The notes: generated by a model not told the origin, from the letters alone. 64,000 nucleotides of DNA from Phascolomyces articulosus (GCA_025677815.1 JAIXMP010000026.1:372001-436000), one strand, 5' to 3'. Shown: positions 22,501 to 33,892, counted from the first letter of the stretch. Program-made: numbers and translations.

Positions 22501-24319
22501 TCATCAAACTCAGAAAAAAAGTTGGGATGTTACGAATATAGTAAAAAAGGCTTACTTGATGGCAAGAAGAACAGCGGCATCCAAGGCAGCAACATGGACC
22601 CAAGGATCATTTCCATGAAGGGGTGCAAAAAGACATTCAGAAATATGATCAATAAGAACGTCATCAACTTCATGAAGATATACGGATGATAATGCTGCAA
22701 CGTGCTATATAAATAATAGAAAAAATATTGCATATTTTGAAAAAATTCGAGATTCATGCAAAGAAATAAGTCTAAAATTAGGATCATCCGTATTTTTCCT
22801 TGAATAATAAACCCAATTTATAACTTACCAAACTTGTACCCATGATTTCTTGCATGTAAGCATCAGGAGCCCACTTTTTACCATCCTCAGCACTCTTATC
22901 AGCAAACTTTTTAATATCTTCATAATATCCAAGACTGGTTACATAGACACTACGCATATTCTTGTTAAGCAATTCATCCTTTTCAGCATCTGCTGGAAGG
23001 GTAGAACGACGAGCACCCGATGCTGTCTTTTGCATCAATTCAGACCAAGCCTGTTCTACATCACGCGTCAAATGAAGTTTTTTGAGTGTATGGGTAGCAG
23101 GCGAAGGAGTTTCTGTGGTGGCATCTGGTTTCGAATCAGCAATGACACGTGCAGTGACATTGCGCAAGATAATGAGAAGATCATGCACGACACGGTTGCT
23201 GCTCAATGGAACACCATCTTCCCAATACTTGTTAAGGACGCGACGACTATAAGCCAAAGGGTCATGATCCTTGAGACAGGCAGTAATAGCATTTCGAATA
23301 TTATCCAAAGTTTCATCTTGAATCAAAAATTGGGTGTTGTGGCACAAGGCCAAAAGTTGGTTGGGTCGGTAAAGGTAAGGAGAGAGCTGCAAAGCTCGAG
23401 AAAGACCAGCCAACGAAGGAAGAATAAATGATACGGTGAATTCAACATCACCTTTCTTCATAAATTGGATTAATGATTCACCATAGCTCCAAAGAACATC
23501 GTTAATGTAACGATATGTATCTGGTGCTTTGAATCCAATCTCGAGAAGACCCGAGACTAAGCTATAAGTGATAGCATCGGAAGGTGGTACACCTAAATGG
23601 AGATGGACAAATATATTACAAATTAATGTATAGGTAAGGTATACACACATATTTATACGCCAAAAAATTTATACAACACAGGATATGGACAGCGCATCAT
23701 CCATCTTATGTGCATTTCTAATTCCCTCCTTTATAGATGTTTATTTTTACCTTTTCCAAGCATCACTTCTTTCCATTCATAAGCGGGCAAATGACGTACA
23801 TAGGCAAGGAGACGTGGTAATAATTCTAATTGTCGCTCTTCACTTGCATTAATGGCATATTTCACGAGAGCCGCCATACTTTGTTGGCTACGTGATGTCT
23901 AATCATAATATATATGTTATATTTCCAGTTTAGTATATTATTATCGTTCTCGTTTACGATGAATAAATATAATCCAGTGTTGAGTTTCTTTGTTATTTCT
24001 TTCGTACCATAGCACCGAGATCGGGTTTTTGATCGCGGGTGAAAATAGTTTTATCATTGTCATCAGGAATGGGAACGGGTGGGCATTTTGAAATAAGTTT
24101 ATCAATTTCAGAGGTAGTTGCTTTCGATCGTGTATCAGCTAACACTTCGGCTAAACCCATAAGGATTTGCGAGTGCAAATCAAAGTCAACGCTAATAATT
24201 ATTTTTGAAACAAATGAATGTTTTTAGTCAGGTACTATAAAAGTTTCTCCTTTTTTTCATGTATTTTTTGTTTGTCAACTATTTATGAATTAAAAAAAAA
24301 AGAACAATTACCCATTCAT
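16559..24319 (-). CDS. STT4: Phosphatidylinositol 4-kinase, type III alpha (Stt4)
   Basis: Makes PI4P from phosphatidylinositol at the plasma membrane, upstream of Mss4 and cell-wall signalling in yeast. Eighteen exons were placed by eye: 24312-24319, 24008-24191, 23751-23898, 22829-23592, 22556-22704, 22322-22460, 21985-22224, 21667-21861, 20649-21575, 20256-20541, 19288-20158, 19023-19192, 18562-18941, 17983-18456, 17731-17856, 17115-17631, 16933-17015, 16559-16861. All phases agree and give 1987 aa, close to the ~1900 aa of yeast Stt4. The kinase part shows APFMATFKIE, SAIFKVGDDCRQDVLALQL, GVIDVIPRSISRDQLG, the catalytic loop IKDRHNGNIML, then HIIHI joined across an intron to the DFGFIFD metal-binding motif. 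The C-terminus FQKLTNGIPY is the usual Stt4 ending. The N-terminal two thirds is helical-repeat-like. The first exon is only 8 nt (ATGAATGG), so the start is the least certain point. Confidence 0.95.
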
Positions 24320-25458
24320 GGCTATATATTAAAAGAAAAATGAAAGGAGGGAAAGTAAAAAAGGTTTGTTGTCGAGATGAAGGAGAAGAGAGTTGAAGTA
24401 ACAGTAGAAAAAAAAGGTGGGGTTTAATATATTTCAAGCGGACTAAATCGAAGGTTTGGTTGTATACGAAGCATGAGTGGCTCTACCAAATTGGGTCAAG
24501 ACGATGACACTCAACGAAAGTAACAAATTCAGAAAAGTTTAATTTTGTTACTTAAATATATAAAATTGAACCGAGCGTTATTCTTTAGACACTTTTGTGC
24601 TCATTTCATTCGTAGTATCACATGTTAGGCTAAATCCATTACTTTTTATTTTTATAATAACGATGGGGAATATTTAACACTTCTTTTTGTTGGGATGATC
24701 TTCATAATATAGCAGTGTATTAGTATCATTGGTCTGAGCGTTTGTTTTAAATAACGAAAATTCACCTTCTGTTGTCTGGCATCACATGAAAATATGTCAA
24801 CCAGGAACGGACTGTTGTGCCTTTTTTTTTTTTTTTTTTTTTGAAGTGCTCATATTGTATTGATAAATATAGTTCCTTTTTTTATTATTCAAGAAATATA
24901 ACAATGATAAAAAGAGATGAAATAAAATACAATTATAGTCTATTATTGTTCTGTAAAAATAATATACTATATAAAGCCAAATAGTTGATGGCCAGTAAGT
25001 AATTAGATGCTCACAGCAGGTTGAACTGGATGGGGTATATAATATTCATATTATCACACTATTATTATATATTTCATGCCATTGTTTCTAATAGTGCCAG
25101 TCAAAGTTATTGGAATATTCAAATTTGAAGGTTCTACAAAAGGTTCTATTGGCTAGAATGTTCAGTTCCTGACAAGCTACAAAACTACAACAGGATCGAT
25201 GAAATTTTGTAGGTTATTGCCTTTTGAAGTAATTCTTTAATCCTCCAAACCTTCAGTAAGTACTGATCAGAGAGGTTTAATTTTTATTCGTCGTTGGAAA
25301 ACCTTCAGTTTTGAATATTCAACCAACCTTGGATAATGTCGAAAACGTGATGCTTTATTTTTTCAGAGTGAATTTTTAATACCGTACTACATAATACTAC
25401 TATACATTCACGTTTTTTTGAAAGAAAAATCCTGTGATTATTCAGTTTTTAGGTTGAG
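24320..25458. other. Intergenic region upstream of STT4
   Basis: The part next to 24319 should hold the STT4 promoter. A run of about 20 T's lies near 24820-24841. No gene-like sequence is seen before the inverted-repeat element that begins near 25459. Confidence 0.5.
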
Positions 25459-26262
25459 TTTTTTTTTCTTTTTTTGGGTGCCACAGCCAAACTATGCAAC
25501 AATTCCTTTTCTACATAAACTTAAGTTGAACACCCTGCCAAAGAGGAAAGTACTCGATACATTGGAGAAGTCTAGTAATATGTGTCATTGAGGTAGTAAT
25601 AAATGTATCGACTTTTATTTTTTTGTCCTTTACACAATCCTCACTGTTTTTTCTTTTGGCTCCCGTTTGAGTTACTCCATCTTATTTACAGCCTAAAACC
25701 ACATAAATTGATTAAAGTTGTTCAATATTACGATGAACTGCCAATCACAGTCTCCAAGATGAAACAGTGGGATTATATTAATAAATGCAGCAACTTGAAC
25801 AATATTCAAATTTCAGGTATTTATTCAAATTATTTTTATAGTATTCTCCAAGAATTCTCAAAGCTGTGTGATATGTGCTTCATCAAATGACCAGCAAGAT
25901 GATCTCAAGCTGCGTTGGTTATTCAACATAAATCATTCAATGAAAATATGAAGTTATGTGTCGAATGTCGTGTAGCGTTTTACGAACAATACCCGGAGCC
26001 TGTTCCTTATGAATTCTCCACGATGAAACTTCCACAAAAAATTATGAATATATATTGTTTTCTACCTGATCACTTTTGTGTAGAATAAAAGAGAACGAGA
26101 TTTTGTTCACTTATGGCTGTTAAATGCCTTGTCAAAGGATGTGGATATTCCTAGTCCCAATGCATCGAGTACTTTCCTCTTTGGCATGGTGTTCAACTTA
26201 AGTTTATGCAGAAAGGGAATTGTTTTATAGTTTGGCTGCGGCACCCAAAAAAGAAAAAAAAA
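25459..26262. mobile_element. ~0.8-kb element with ~108-bp terminal inverted repeats
   Basis: The left arm (about 25459-25566) and right arm (about 26155-26262) are reverse complements with roughly nine in ten bases matching by eye. Both contain, in mirrored order, a T-rich run, GGGTGCC, CAGCCAAACTA, CATAAACTTAAGTTGAACAC, TGCCAAAGAGGAAAGTACTC and a GATACATTGG or GATGCATTGG end. The core between arms is about 590 bp and contains a broken gene fragment but no transposase. This suggests a non-autonomous DNA transposon or foldback element that captured host sequence. Transcripts would fold into a long hairpin. Target-site duplications could not be fixed by eye. Confidence 0.7.
25603..26088 (+). 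pseudogene. Captured gene fragment with two CxxC pairs, inside the inverted-repeat element
   Basis: One frame runs from ATG 25603 to TAA 26086-26088 with only two interruptions, TGA at 25888 and 25900. Coding-like blocks are YYDELPITVSKMKQWDYINK, LNNIQISGIYSNYFYSI, FSKLCDMCFIK, and after the stops MKLCVECRVAFYEQYPEPVP and KLPQKIMNIYCFLPDHF. The two CxxC pairs (CDMC and CVEC) about 35 codons apart suggest a small zinc-binding fold. From memory, LCxxC...LCxxCRxxYY..YPEP occurs in uncharacterised, possibly F-box-like, Mucorales proteins. The function is unknown and the copy is probably dead. Confidence 0.55.
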
Positions 26263-26659
26263 ATAGTTCGTCAATGATGAGCAAGTGTACAGCGGTTTAT
26301 TTGATAAACCATTAAAAAATTATATAGTAAAAATATATGCGCATTGGCTTCTTTTTAATAACAAAAACTTTTATTCTCATGAATCTATCTACATGTATAT
26401 TTATATAAATATAGGCAAAGTTGTGGTTCTCCGCCCTTTGATCTTCCACAGCTAAGCAAAAAATGTAACAATGGTAACTCAAACTGGTTTCTTTTTAACC
26501 TTCTGTACTTGATTATAGAGAGTGGGAAGTTGTGTGCATGTCCCTTGTGCTCTAAGTGAGATACTTATATATTTATTTGCGGTGAATAATATTGAGTTAT
26601 TATTACAACTACATGTTGCAGATTAAAATGAACAAGAAATTGGGAAGCATGAACTATTT
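26263..26659. other. Intergenic, probable 3' region of HET copy 2
   Basis: AT-rich. It contains AAAAAATGTAACAAT (about 26459), a string also found just after the stop of HET copy 3 (about 46484), which may be shared 3' sequence. No gene is seen. Confidence 0.4.
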
Positions 26660-28336
26660 TTATTGAATTGAAAATGTTTGTTTGGGGAAATTACAGCCAG
26701 AGGAAGTGAAAAAAGAATCAGCATGTTTTGTAATACATAGACCTATAGCTTTATAAAATTCATCTTTGTGGTTTTTCTTGATGACAGGATAATATGAACA
26801 TGCTCTCATCTCACTAAAATAAGAATATTTCACATTTCCGATTATTTCAAAAGGAATTTCAGAAAGTATCCTATATCGTATGCAAGAATCGTCCACAACA
26901 ACATCTTCTGTTAACCAGTTGAAATTTAATTCCATAACTTTCTCGCCTTGGTCACCAATGTAATGCCAGCATATATTTTCCTTTTTCACTTTTATAAATC
27001 TTGATAATTGTTGAAATTTCTTGGAGATAAATCGAAGAGAATCTTTATTATCAACAATATCATTGTAGGTTTTCAAAGATAATTGTATTGTTTTGGCTGT
27101 GCCTGTTGAAGTTGAAGATAGTTGAACCGATACACCCAGGCAATAATTATCTTTTTTATCATTGTAATCTTCAGGAATAGCTGGAATATCCTCAATTTGT
27201 AAAATAAAGTCGCCATTATTCTCCTCCTCGTCACTGGTGCATTGCTGTTGTAGTTGATGGTCGTTCGTAATAGAAACAGAGGTAATATGCATGATGTCTC
27301 CAATAACAGTGTAATTCTGAAAGGATGATGCTGGTCTGAGTAATATATCGTGCTCACCATAAACACCAGTCCACGATGGTAAAAACTTGTAGTCTTGAAT
27401 TGTAGGTTTATATTTGAATGATAAAGTATCAGCTTTTTTAAACGCTAAAATGCTAATATCATACTTGGCTAAAAGACCATAAAGTTGAATCATCAAATTT
27501 TTGTACGGCTCATCGTAATCAATGTTGACATGTTGTATAACAGTTGGAAAAATATTGGCAAGTGCAAAAACACGATCGTGGTCCTTGGTGCTGGATCGTC
27601 GGTGTGCATGGTGAAGGATTTGGTTTACATAAATTGCATTATCTTGGGGTGTTCTTTTTTTTAATGAATTTAATTCAAGTTCTGGCATATGTTCTGCCCA
27701 ATAATTGATATTTTTTCCAACAAGAAGTAATCTTTTTGAATTGATTGCTTCCTCCAGCGTCCAAAGGCGTAAAAAATATTGGTGTTTATGTAAATTTTTT
27801 TGGGCATCTCTAACGTGGATTGATGCTCGTGATTCGGTATCTATTGGCATTTTTAAATTAAATTCAGGTACAATGGCGATAGTGCAGTAAGCATTTTCGT
27901 ATATATGATGCATGTTGCGTATTTCACGTTGTTTTTCTTCTTTGTCGTCTTGATTGATGCATAGTTGGTCGTACCATATATAATTAATGTTCAATTGCTG
28001 GTATATTCGTTGGATGATACTTTCAAATTTGACGCATTCATGGGAACCATCTGAATGAATAACCTTGTGTTTGCCTTCATCCAAGCGTGTTACTTTTCCA
28101 GTATTTTGATCCATTATGATTTCCCCGGATTGGTCCCAAACGTATGATAATGCGCTGTATCCTTCGTTTACTTGAGAACTATCAATGACTGTCATGTCAA
28201 AAATACGGACAAGTTTGGCAGGCATAAGTTCTGGCTTCGGTAAAGGAGCGGGAATATTTATACGTGGTGGTCTATAATTAGTTTTAACTCTAAGTTTGTC
28301 ATAATTATATTGTGTTGCCTCGTATTCAATATACAT
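26660..28336 (-). CDS. HET-domain protein, copy 2 (intact)
   Basis: Single-exon gene of 558 aa starting MYIEYEATQYNYDK. It carries the same ordered HET elements as copy 1: GYSALSYVWDQSGE, INYIWYDQLCINQDDKEEKQ then MHHIYENAYCTIAIVPEF, FLRLWTLEEAINSKRLLLVG, HRRSSTKDHDRVFALANIF, and LPSWTGVYGEH. The tail ends NFPKQTFSIQ. It differs from copy 1 by a much shorter block before VKFESIIQ (only SDGSHEC) and by a longer insert after CTIAIVPEF. The frame is complete with no stops, and synonymous differences from copy 1 are common, suggesting maintained coding rather than a very recent copy. The upstream sequence does not show the 17-bp block found before copies 1 and 3. Presumed cytosolic; the trigger and partners are unknown. 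Confidence 0.85.
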   Translation of the reverse strand: MYIEYEATQYNYDKLRVKTNYRPPRINIPAPLPKPELMPAKLVRIFDMTVIDSSQVNEGYSALSYVWDQSGEIIMDQNTGKVTRLDEGKHKVIHSDGSHECVKFESIIQRIYQQLNINYIWYDQLCINQDDKEEKQREIRNMHHIYENAYCTIAIVPEFNLKMPIDTESRASIHVRDAQKNLHKHQYFLRLWTLEEAINSKRLLLVGKNINYWAEHMPELELNSLKKRTPQDNAIYVNQILHHAHRRSSTKDHDRVFALANIFPTVIQHVNIDYDEPYKNLMIQLYGLLAKYDISILAFKKADTLSFKYKPTIQDYKFLPSWTGVYGEHDILLRPASSFQNYTVIGDIMHITSVSITNDHQLQQQCTSDEEENNGDFILQIEDIPAIPEDYNDKKDNYCLGVSVQLSSTSTGTAKTIQLSLKTYNDIVDNKDSLRFISKKFQQLSRFIKVKKENICWHYIGDQGEKVMELNFNWLTEDVVVDDSCIRYRILSEIPFEIIGNVKYSYFSEMRACSYYPVIKKNHKDEFYKAIGLCITKHADSFFTSSGCNFPKQTFSIQ

Positions 28337-28589
28337 TTGCTAGTCTACGTAAAATGAAACAGGTTTGTCAAGTTAATATTAATACTTATTATCACAGACT
28401 TTTAAAATGATAAGCAAAGAAAAAGGCAATTCGCTTACAATTGAAATATATTATAACTTGTAAAGATATTCCTTAAATTAGAGGGGAAAAGTTGTATTTA
28501 TTACAATTGTTTGCAATGAGTGAAAGAAGAAAAAGAAGAAATCCCTTGAGCAAGGAAAAAACGCATTTAAATGATGGGCACCATTTTGT

Positions 28590-29215
28590 GTAGCATCAAT
28601 ATGGCAAAAAGGCTATTGGTTTTTCTCCAATTGACTGGGTCTACGTTAATGTTTGTCTTACATGGTAGCTGTTGCTGAACTATAAAAAGTAATAACAAAA
28701 GACGGTTGTTATAGCGCAGAAGAATAAGAAGTTTATTTTATTTGTAACACAATATTTAGCTTCTTTGGTTCAGTCGAAAAGAAAACATATATTGTGTAAC
28801 ATACTTTAAAATCAAGTCTGTCCAATACAGGACAAACAACAACCATGCTGAATATATAAGTGTGATTGTGTGGAAAAGAAATTATTATTAATTTGAATGT
28901 TTGGATGCTATTTCAGGTAGGCTGAGGGAATCAAGAAATGTAAGCAGCTTGAGGTATGAAAGGGAAAAAAAGTAACTTACAAGTTGATGATGCCATTTTA
29001 AGAAGGAAGCATCATCATCACACCTAAGCATTGATGTTAACACAAGTAAAACAATCAAACGCAAAGAAAAAAGAAAATAACCCTCACCGGCTAGGAAAAA
29101 AAAAAGACATGGCATGTATCGATGTTTCTTATTATTATTGGGAACCTCTGCTAATTCATCATCATCATATTCATCAGAAAATCTGAAAAATGCCTGTAAT
29201 ACGTAGTATATAGAT
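28590..29215 (-). pseudogene. Weak coding relic, unidentified
   Basis: On the minus strand, after an acceptor near 29195, a frame reads AFFRFSDEYDDDELAEVPNN and KKHRYMPCLFF. A possible intron then leads to CDDDASFLKWHHQL near 29010-28975. Further down, VDPVNWRKTNSLFAILMLHK lies near 28640-28590. The composition is coding-like but no family is recognised and the exon chain is not continuous. Confidence 0.25.
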
Positions 29216-29569
29216 TACCTTTTTCTTAAGTAGAGTATCGCTTTGAAAAAGAATAATGATATATAATACTATGTCTATGCTATTATGTCATCATTCGTAA
29301 TAACAAATATTCTTGGGATGCACTCTACACAGCCAATGTTTTTTTTGTTATTTCATATTATTTCATATAAATATTATATAAACATATAGATAATTTCTTT
29401 ACTATTTGCACTCATGGTTGATTTACAATATGTTATATAGTATGTCATATATATTATATATTTAAATGTCAAAGTCAGGTAGTTGTTATATAGAACATTA
29501 TATTTGTCAATATGCCCTATATATAATACAAAGAAGTAAATGGAAGGTTGATTACAAAAAAAAAAAAGG
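29216..29569. other. Intergenic, nothing supported
   Basis: Very AT-rich, with many TATATA stretches. No coding or RNA feature is recognised. Confidence 0.4.
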
Positions 29570-29769
29570 TGTCATAATAACTGGGAAGGTTGGGTTGGTA
29601 TATTACGTTATGATACAAATAAATTTACAGAGAAATCGATGATTATTTATGGTTATGGAATTGGGAAAAATGATTATTCAATGAGGCAATCACGTTTGGT
29701 TTTGCTCAGGTAGTAGATACTGGAATTCAGGTGCGCCAAGAAGGTCTTGTTGGTTTGTCTTCAAAATAA
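29570..29769 (+). pseudogene. Fragment resembling a pepsin-like (A1) aspartic protease
   Basis: One frame reads CHNNWEGWVGILRYDTNKFT then EKSMIIYGYGIGKNDYS. After a frameshift, ITFGFAQVVDTGIQVRQEGL and VGLSSK end at TAA 29767-29769. The order C..-RYDxxKF, IxYGxG, xFGFAxx and EGLVGL mirrors the stretch between the first catalytic Asp and the GILGLG motif of secreted A1 proteases. Catalytic Asp motifs (DTGS, DSGT) are outside the fragment, and the piece is only about 66 codons with a frameshift. Confidence 0.42.
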
Positions 29770-30249
29770 GTTTGTTAGTTAAATATATCTCCTAGATTTA
29801 ATTGTCATACAAGTGTCGTGAAGAAGTTAGTGGAGTAATAAAGTTGCAATTTTCACTTTAGAAAAAATACATTCAGAATATATACAGAATATATTCACAT
29901 GTTTAAAGATGCAATATCCGGCAAACCTGAATTTATCTTGAATATATTATGGAATCTTTTTGGAACTTTTTTTTTCAAAATAGCTATAATACAATGCATT
30001 AAACAAGTGCAGAGAATACAAGGATGACTTTAATGGAAAATAAAAGACATTCCAAGATGAAAGATTCAGAATAGTTTTTCATTATATGTCTGTTGTGTAT
30101 ATTTGAAAAAGGATAACATATTCGTAAAGATGATTTCATTCGTCTTGCTTATAATTATATAATAATGAACTAATAGGATATTCTAATGAGCTCTTTCTCC
30201 TATATATGATTTCATATTTTTTTTAAAAAAAAACCGCTGCATCCACTTT
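29770..30249. other. Intergenic, nothing supported
   Basis: AT-rich. No gene, RNA or clear repeat is seen. Confidence 0.4.
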
Positions 30250-31070
30250 CACACCTCTACTATATGTTTGTCAAAAATAAGTGCGACTCATGAATCCTTT
30301 GGTGATGGATAGGATAATATCTTCATCAGATAGTTATAAATGAAATTTCTTCTTTGCTCGAATTTTCGATACAAAGATAGTTGCTCTATTTAAAACAGTG
30401 ATAATAAATGAGTTTCGAATGCAATACCAAACATAGCTGTATTCACTAGTTACATACAACGCGATAAAACAATCCTTATTGTCCTATCCATTGATTTGTT
30501 CGAGTCGCTCTTGATCCGTTCCATACTAAAGTTCATTCTCATCAATATCGAAAAAATCCCATATCATTTCATAAGGTCCTCTATGATTTGGGTCCAAAAT
30601 CACCAACGAAGAGGGCAATTCCAATATATGCTTATCCTTTTACTGCCCCTTGCTAATGCGACCATATGCACAAGTATCAATGTATCCACAATATTTTGAC
30701 AGAGTTCAGAATGATTTCAATGATTATATAATAGATTCACTGTGTTTATCCGAGATGATCATTAAGCGACACATTTGGGAATTCATACCGTTAGCACCAA
30801 CAAGAATTTTCTCTTTCCTTCACGTTGCTACATGTAAATGTTACTTGAACTTTATCACCACCCTTCTTACCATATTGTAATGATCAATATGCTTGTTTCA
30901 TTGTACATTGATTCCCTCTATGCTCAAAACTGTCTGCAGTCGACATGGAACGTATCCACACCAGGGATGATATCATCAAATTTGGCCAAAATTATCCATC
31001 GACTAAAAAAAGGTCGTCATCATCACTCGAATAAGCAAAACTCACGGTTGGTTTTTCACCCAATGAAGCT
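30250..31070 (-). pseudogene. Degenerate coding relic, unidentified, many stops
   Basis: The minus strand shows a chain of coding-like segments: RWIILAKFDDIIPGVDTFHV (about 31003), YGKKGGDKVQVTFTCSNVKE (about 30870), KYCGYIDTCAYGRISKG (about 30696), then in one long frame HILELPSSLVILDPNHRGPY, EMIWDFFDIDENEL, YGTDQERLEQING and DNKDCFIALYVTSEYSYVWY. These are split by single stop codons (TAA, TAG, TAG, TAA). The last four blocks share one frame over about 400 nt with only nonsense changes, which argues for a decayed gene rather than chance. No family is recognised. Confidence 0.35.
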
Positions 31071-31356
31071 TACTTGACAGTACCCACGAATGATTTTAAT
31101 ATATAAGAAATAAAACGCATATCTAATATCCATCCTTGGCTTCAATGTTCACAGGAAGACTCTTGTTCAAAGATCTTGAAAAGATCATTTTGATCATTTT
31201 AAATATTAGCTTAAATTGGACATCAAAACCCATCATAAGAACAATCTTGTTATTTACAATGTCATATTTTATCTATTTCCATGAAAAAAAAAAGATTACC
31301 ACTACTATTGTAATTGTTGTCTTGGTATTTTTTTTTGGTTAATTAGTATTAATTTT

Positions 31357-31713
31357 GGAATATCCATCTGTATTCAACAAATAAAAGAAACTCCTTTAAA
31401 AGATGCTGTTGTTGGGGATACTAAATTTGTAACACAATACACAATTTGCGGTGACATAAAAGGTGCATTTGTAACATATTTTTATAAAATCTGTTAAAGA
31501 AGGTATTTTACGATCTGAGTAAGTATATATATATATACCCTATGCATATCAAATGTAAAATGTGGTTTAGACACGTTATTCCATTAAAAGACAATCGTTT
31601 TTATGGAATATAAGAATAAAGAATTGTTATGGAAACCAAAAACATCTTTTGGAATTGCACAACAGTATGAGCGCAGCATGCCAGCATGGCAACGTGGCTC
31701 TATTGTTGAATAA
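31357..31713 (+). pseudogene. Coding relic, unidentified
   Basis: The plus strand reads GISICIQQIKETPLKDAVVG then DTKFVTQYTICGDIKGAFVT. A frameshift leads to IKSVKEGILRSE at a GTAAGT donor-like site (about 31517). After a short AT-rich gap comes YKNKELLWKPKTSFGIAQQY, then ERSMPAWQRGSIVE and TAA. The composition is coding-like with an apparent intron, but no family is recognised. Confidence 0.35.
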
Positions 31714-32276
31714 GCCTACGTACTAAATCACTGAGAAAAAAAATCTAGAAAGTTTTGAATTTCTATCCTCCTCAACCAGAGTAGCTTGCTTCAGAAAATA
31801 GTTAAATAAAAGTTTATTGTTGCTGCTATTACTAATACTATGAACTCTTTGATTGTCTCGGATAAAAGAATATAGAAATGTTTGCGAACCAAAAAGCCTT
31901 CGAGCTTGTCTTGAAATCTACACGTTGTTGCTGGTTGTACATCTGCGTTACTAAGCAGGGAAGCATCTTGATTGGCTAATCAGCTATATTCCATGTTTTG
32001 TATAATTCGGGTTTCAACAACCGAAAATCATTCATGGCCAGTGATCCCTCTGCTTATTCATTCTTTTATGATGCATGTGTGCCGGGATGGGTAGCGGCAT
32101 GATAACGCGCAGAATGGTTTGACTTTGTTTTTTTTATAGCCTATTTAAATAAAGAGGATTTTGGAGTACAATCCTTCTTCTTTCGTCTCTTTTTTTTTTT
32201 GTTTCAACTTCTCACGACACTTTTTTTTTTTCCTTTTACTTCTTTTATTTTCTTTTTCTCACTTTAACTAAAAAGA
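31714..32276. promoter_or_regulatory. Upstream region of cytochrome c peroxidase gene
   Basis: The last 130 bp hold a TATTTAAATAAAG box-like string (32142-32154) and long T/C tracts immediately before the ATG, as seen before other genes here. The rest is anonymous. Confidence 0.4.
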
Positions 32277-33892
32277 ATGTCATCTGCTCTTCGTCCTCTC
32301 CTTCCACGCTTTGGTGCACGCGCTGCTGTCACTATGGCAGCTCCTCGCGTTACTCCACGAGTTCCCATGGCAATGAACAATATCCATCGTGGTTATTCGA
32401 CCAGCAACGGTGGTAAAAAGTCAGGAAACGGAACCTTGTTGTTCCTTGGTAAGATAAATCTTTTGATACAAGAAAATAATCAAGTATAAGAAGGCACTAT
32501 TATTGAGATGACCATCTCTTAACATGAAATTCTCTTTATATTTTAGGTTTGGCCGCATTGGGTGGCGCTGGTGGTTATTATTATCACACATCTACACAAT
32601 CTGTCAAGACTGCTTCTCCTGCTTCACCCAAGGGCGTTGATTATAGCCAAGTATACAAGGATATCGCTGAACTTTTGGAGGATGATGAGTATGTTTCATG
32701 TGATGCACACGCGCGTTCATAATTCCCCAAAAGTCCATGGGAATATTTTTATTATTGTTGGCTAATCTTTTTTTCTTTGAAACTTTGTGACAATCAGCTA
32801 TGATGATGGTTCTTACGGTCCTGTTCTTGTACGTCTTGCATGGCATGCATCTGGTACCTATGATAAGGATACCAAAACCGGTGGTAGCAATGGAGCTACT
32901 ATGCGTAAGTAATCATCAATATAAGGGAAAAGGTGGAGGGGAAAAAAAAGGAAAATTGGGCTGTTTTTTATTTTGACTATTTTTGGATTTATTTATAATT
33001 GACAACTGGTATGACTTTATTCTTTAATAGGTTTTGCACCTGAAGCTGGCCATGGTGCCAACAATGGTTTGGTTGTAGCACGTAACCTTCTTGAAAAGAT
33101 CCATGAAAAGTATCCTGGTATTAGTTACGGTGATCTTTGGACATTAGCCTCTGTGGTAGCAATCCAAGAGTTGGTAAGCGCGGGAATTTTTTTTTTTTTT
33201 TTTGAATATAACACGGATTGCGTTTTCTCACACACAAAAAAATCAACTAATACACAACATGTAAACAATAGGGTGGCCCTACCATTCCATGGAGACCTGG
33301 CCGTCAAGATGCTGTCGGTGCTCATGCATGTACACCCGATGGTCGTTTACCTGATGCCACCAAGAAAGAAAGCCATGCTCGCGATATCTTTTACAGAATG
33401 GTAAAAAAAAAAATACACTTTTAAATTAATGTTACACAACCCCATCATCAAACCCGGATTTTAGAGATTTAATTAATAATCTTCTTTTTCATTTATTAGG
33501 GCTTCAATGATCAAGAAATTGTTGCTTTGATTGGCGGTCACGCATTAGGTCGTTGCCATCCTGATCGTAGCGGTTTTGATGGTCCATGGCAAGAAGCCCC
33601 CACCATGTTCACTAACGAATACTTTAAGGCCCTTGCTGAACGTAAATGGATCAAGAAGGAATTGGAGAACGGTGGTTGGCAATACGTTGACAAGAACAAC
33701 ACGGATGTCATGATGTTGCCTATTGAACTTGACATGTATAATGATAAGGAATTCAAGAAGTACTTTGACTTATATGCCAAGGATGAAGCCAAATTCTTTG
33801 AAGACTTTGCCAAGGCATACAAGAAGCTTATTGAATTGGGTGTTCCTTTCAAGGGTGATGAAAAGACTTATGTGTTCCCAAAGCTTGATTAA
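32277..33892 (+). CDS. CCP1: Cytochrome c peroxidase, mitochondrial
   Basis: Haem peroxidase that reduces hydrogen peroxide using ferrocytochrome c in the intermembrane space. Six exons (32277-32448, 32547-32688, 32798-32904, 33031-33173, 33272-33400, 33500-33892) give 361 aa, the same length as the yeast enzyme. The N-terminus is rich in Arg, Ala and Pro with a hydrophobic stretch ([18 protein letters not shown]), fitting a bipartite presequence. Active-site elements visible are [15 protein letters not shown] (distal Arg, Trp, His), [19 protein letters not shown] sequence, [47 protein letters not shown] with the proximal His, and the adjacent PW holding the radical-site Trp. All exon phases agree. 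The neighbours are relics, so there is no cluster context. Confidence 0.96.

Noticed and set aside
30250..31070. Possible TnpB/Fanzor-type nuclease relic, prompted by a LDPNHRG string
   Set aside because: No zinc finger or second and third RuvC motifs could be found, and downstream blocks do not fit.
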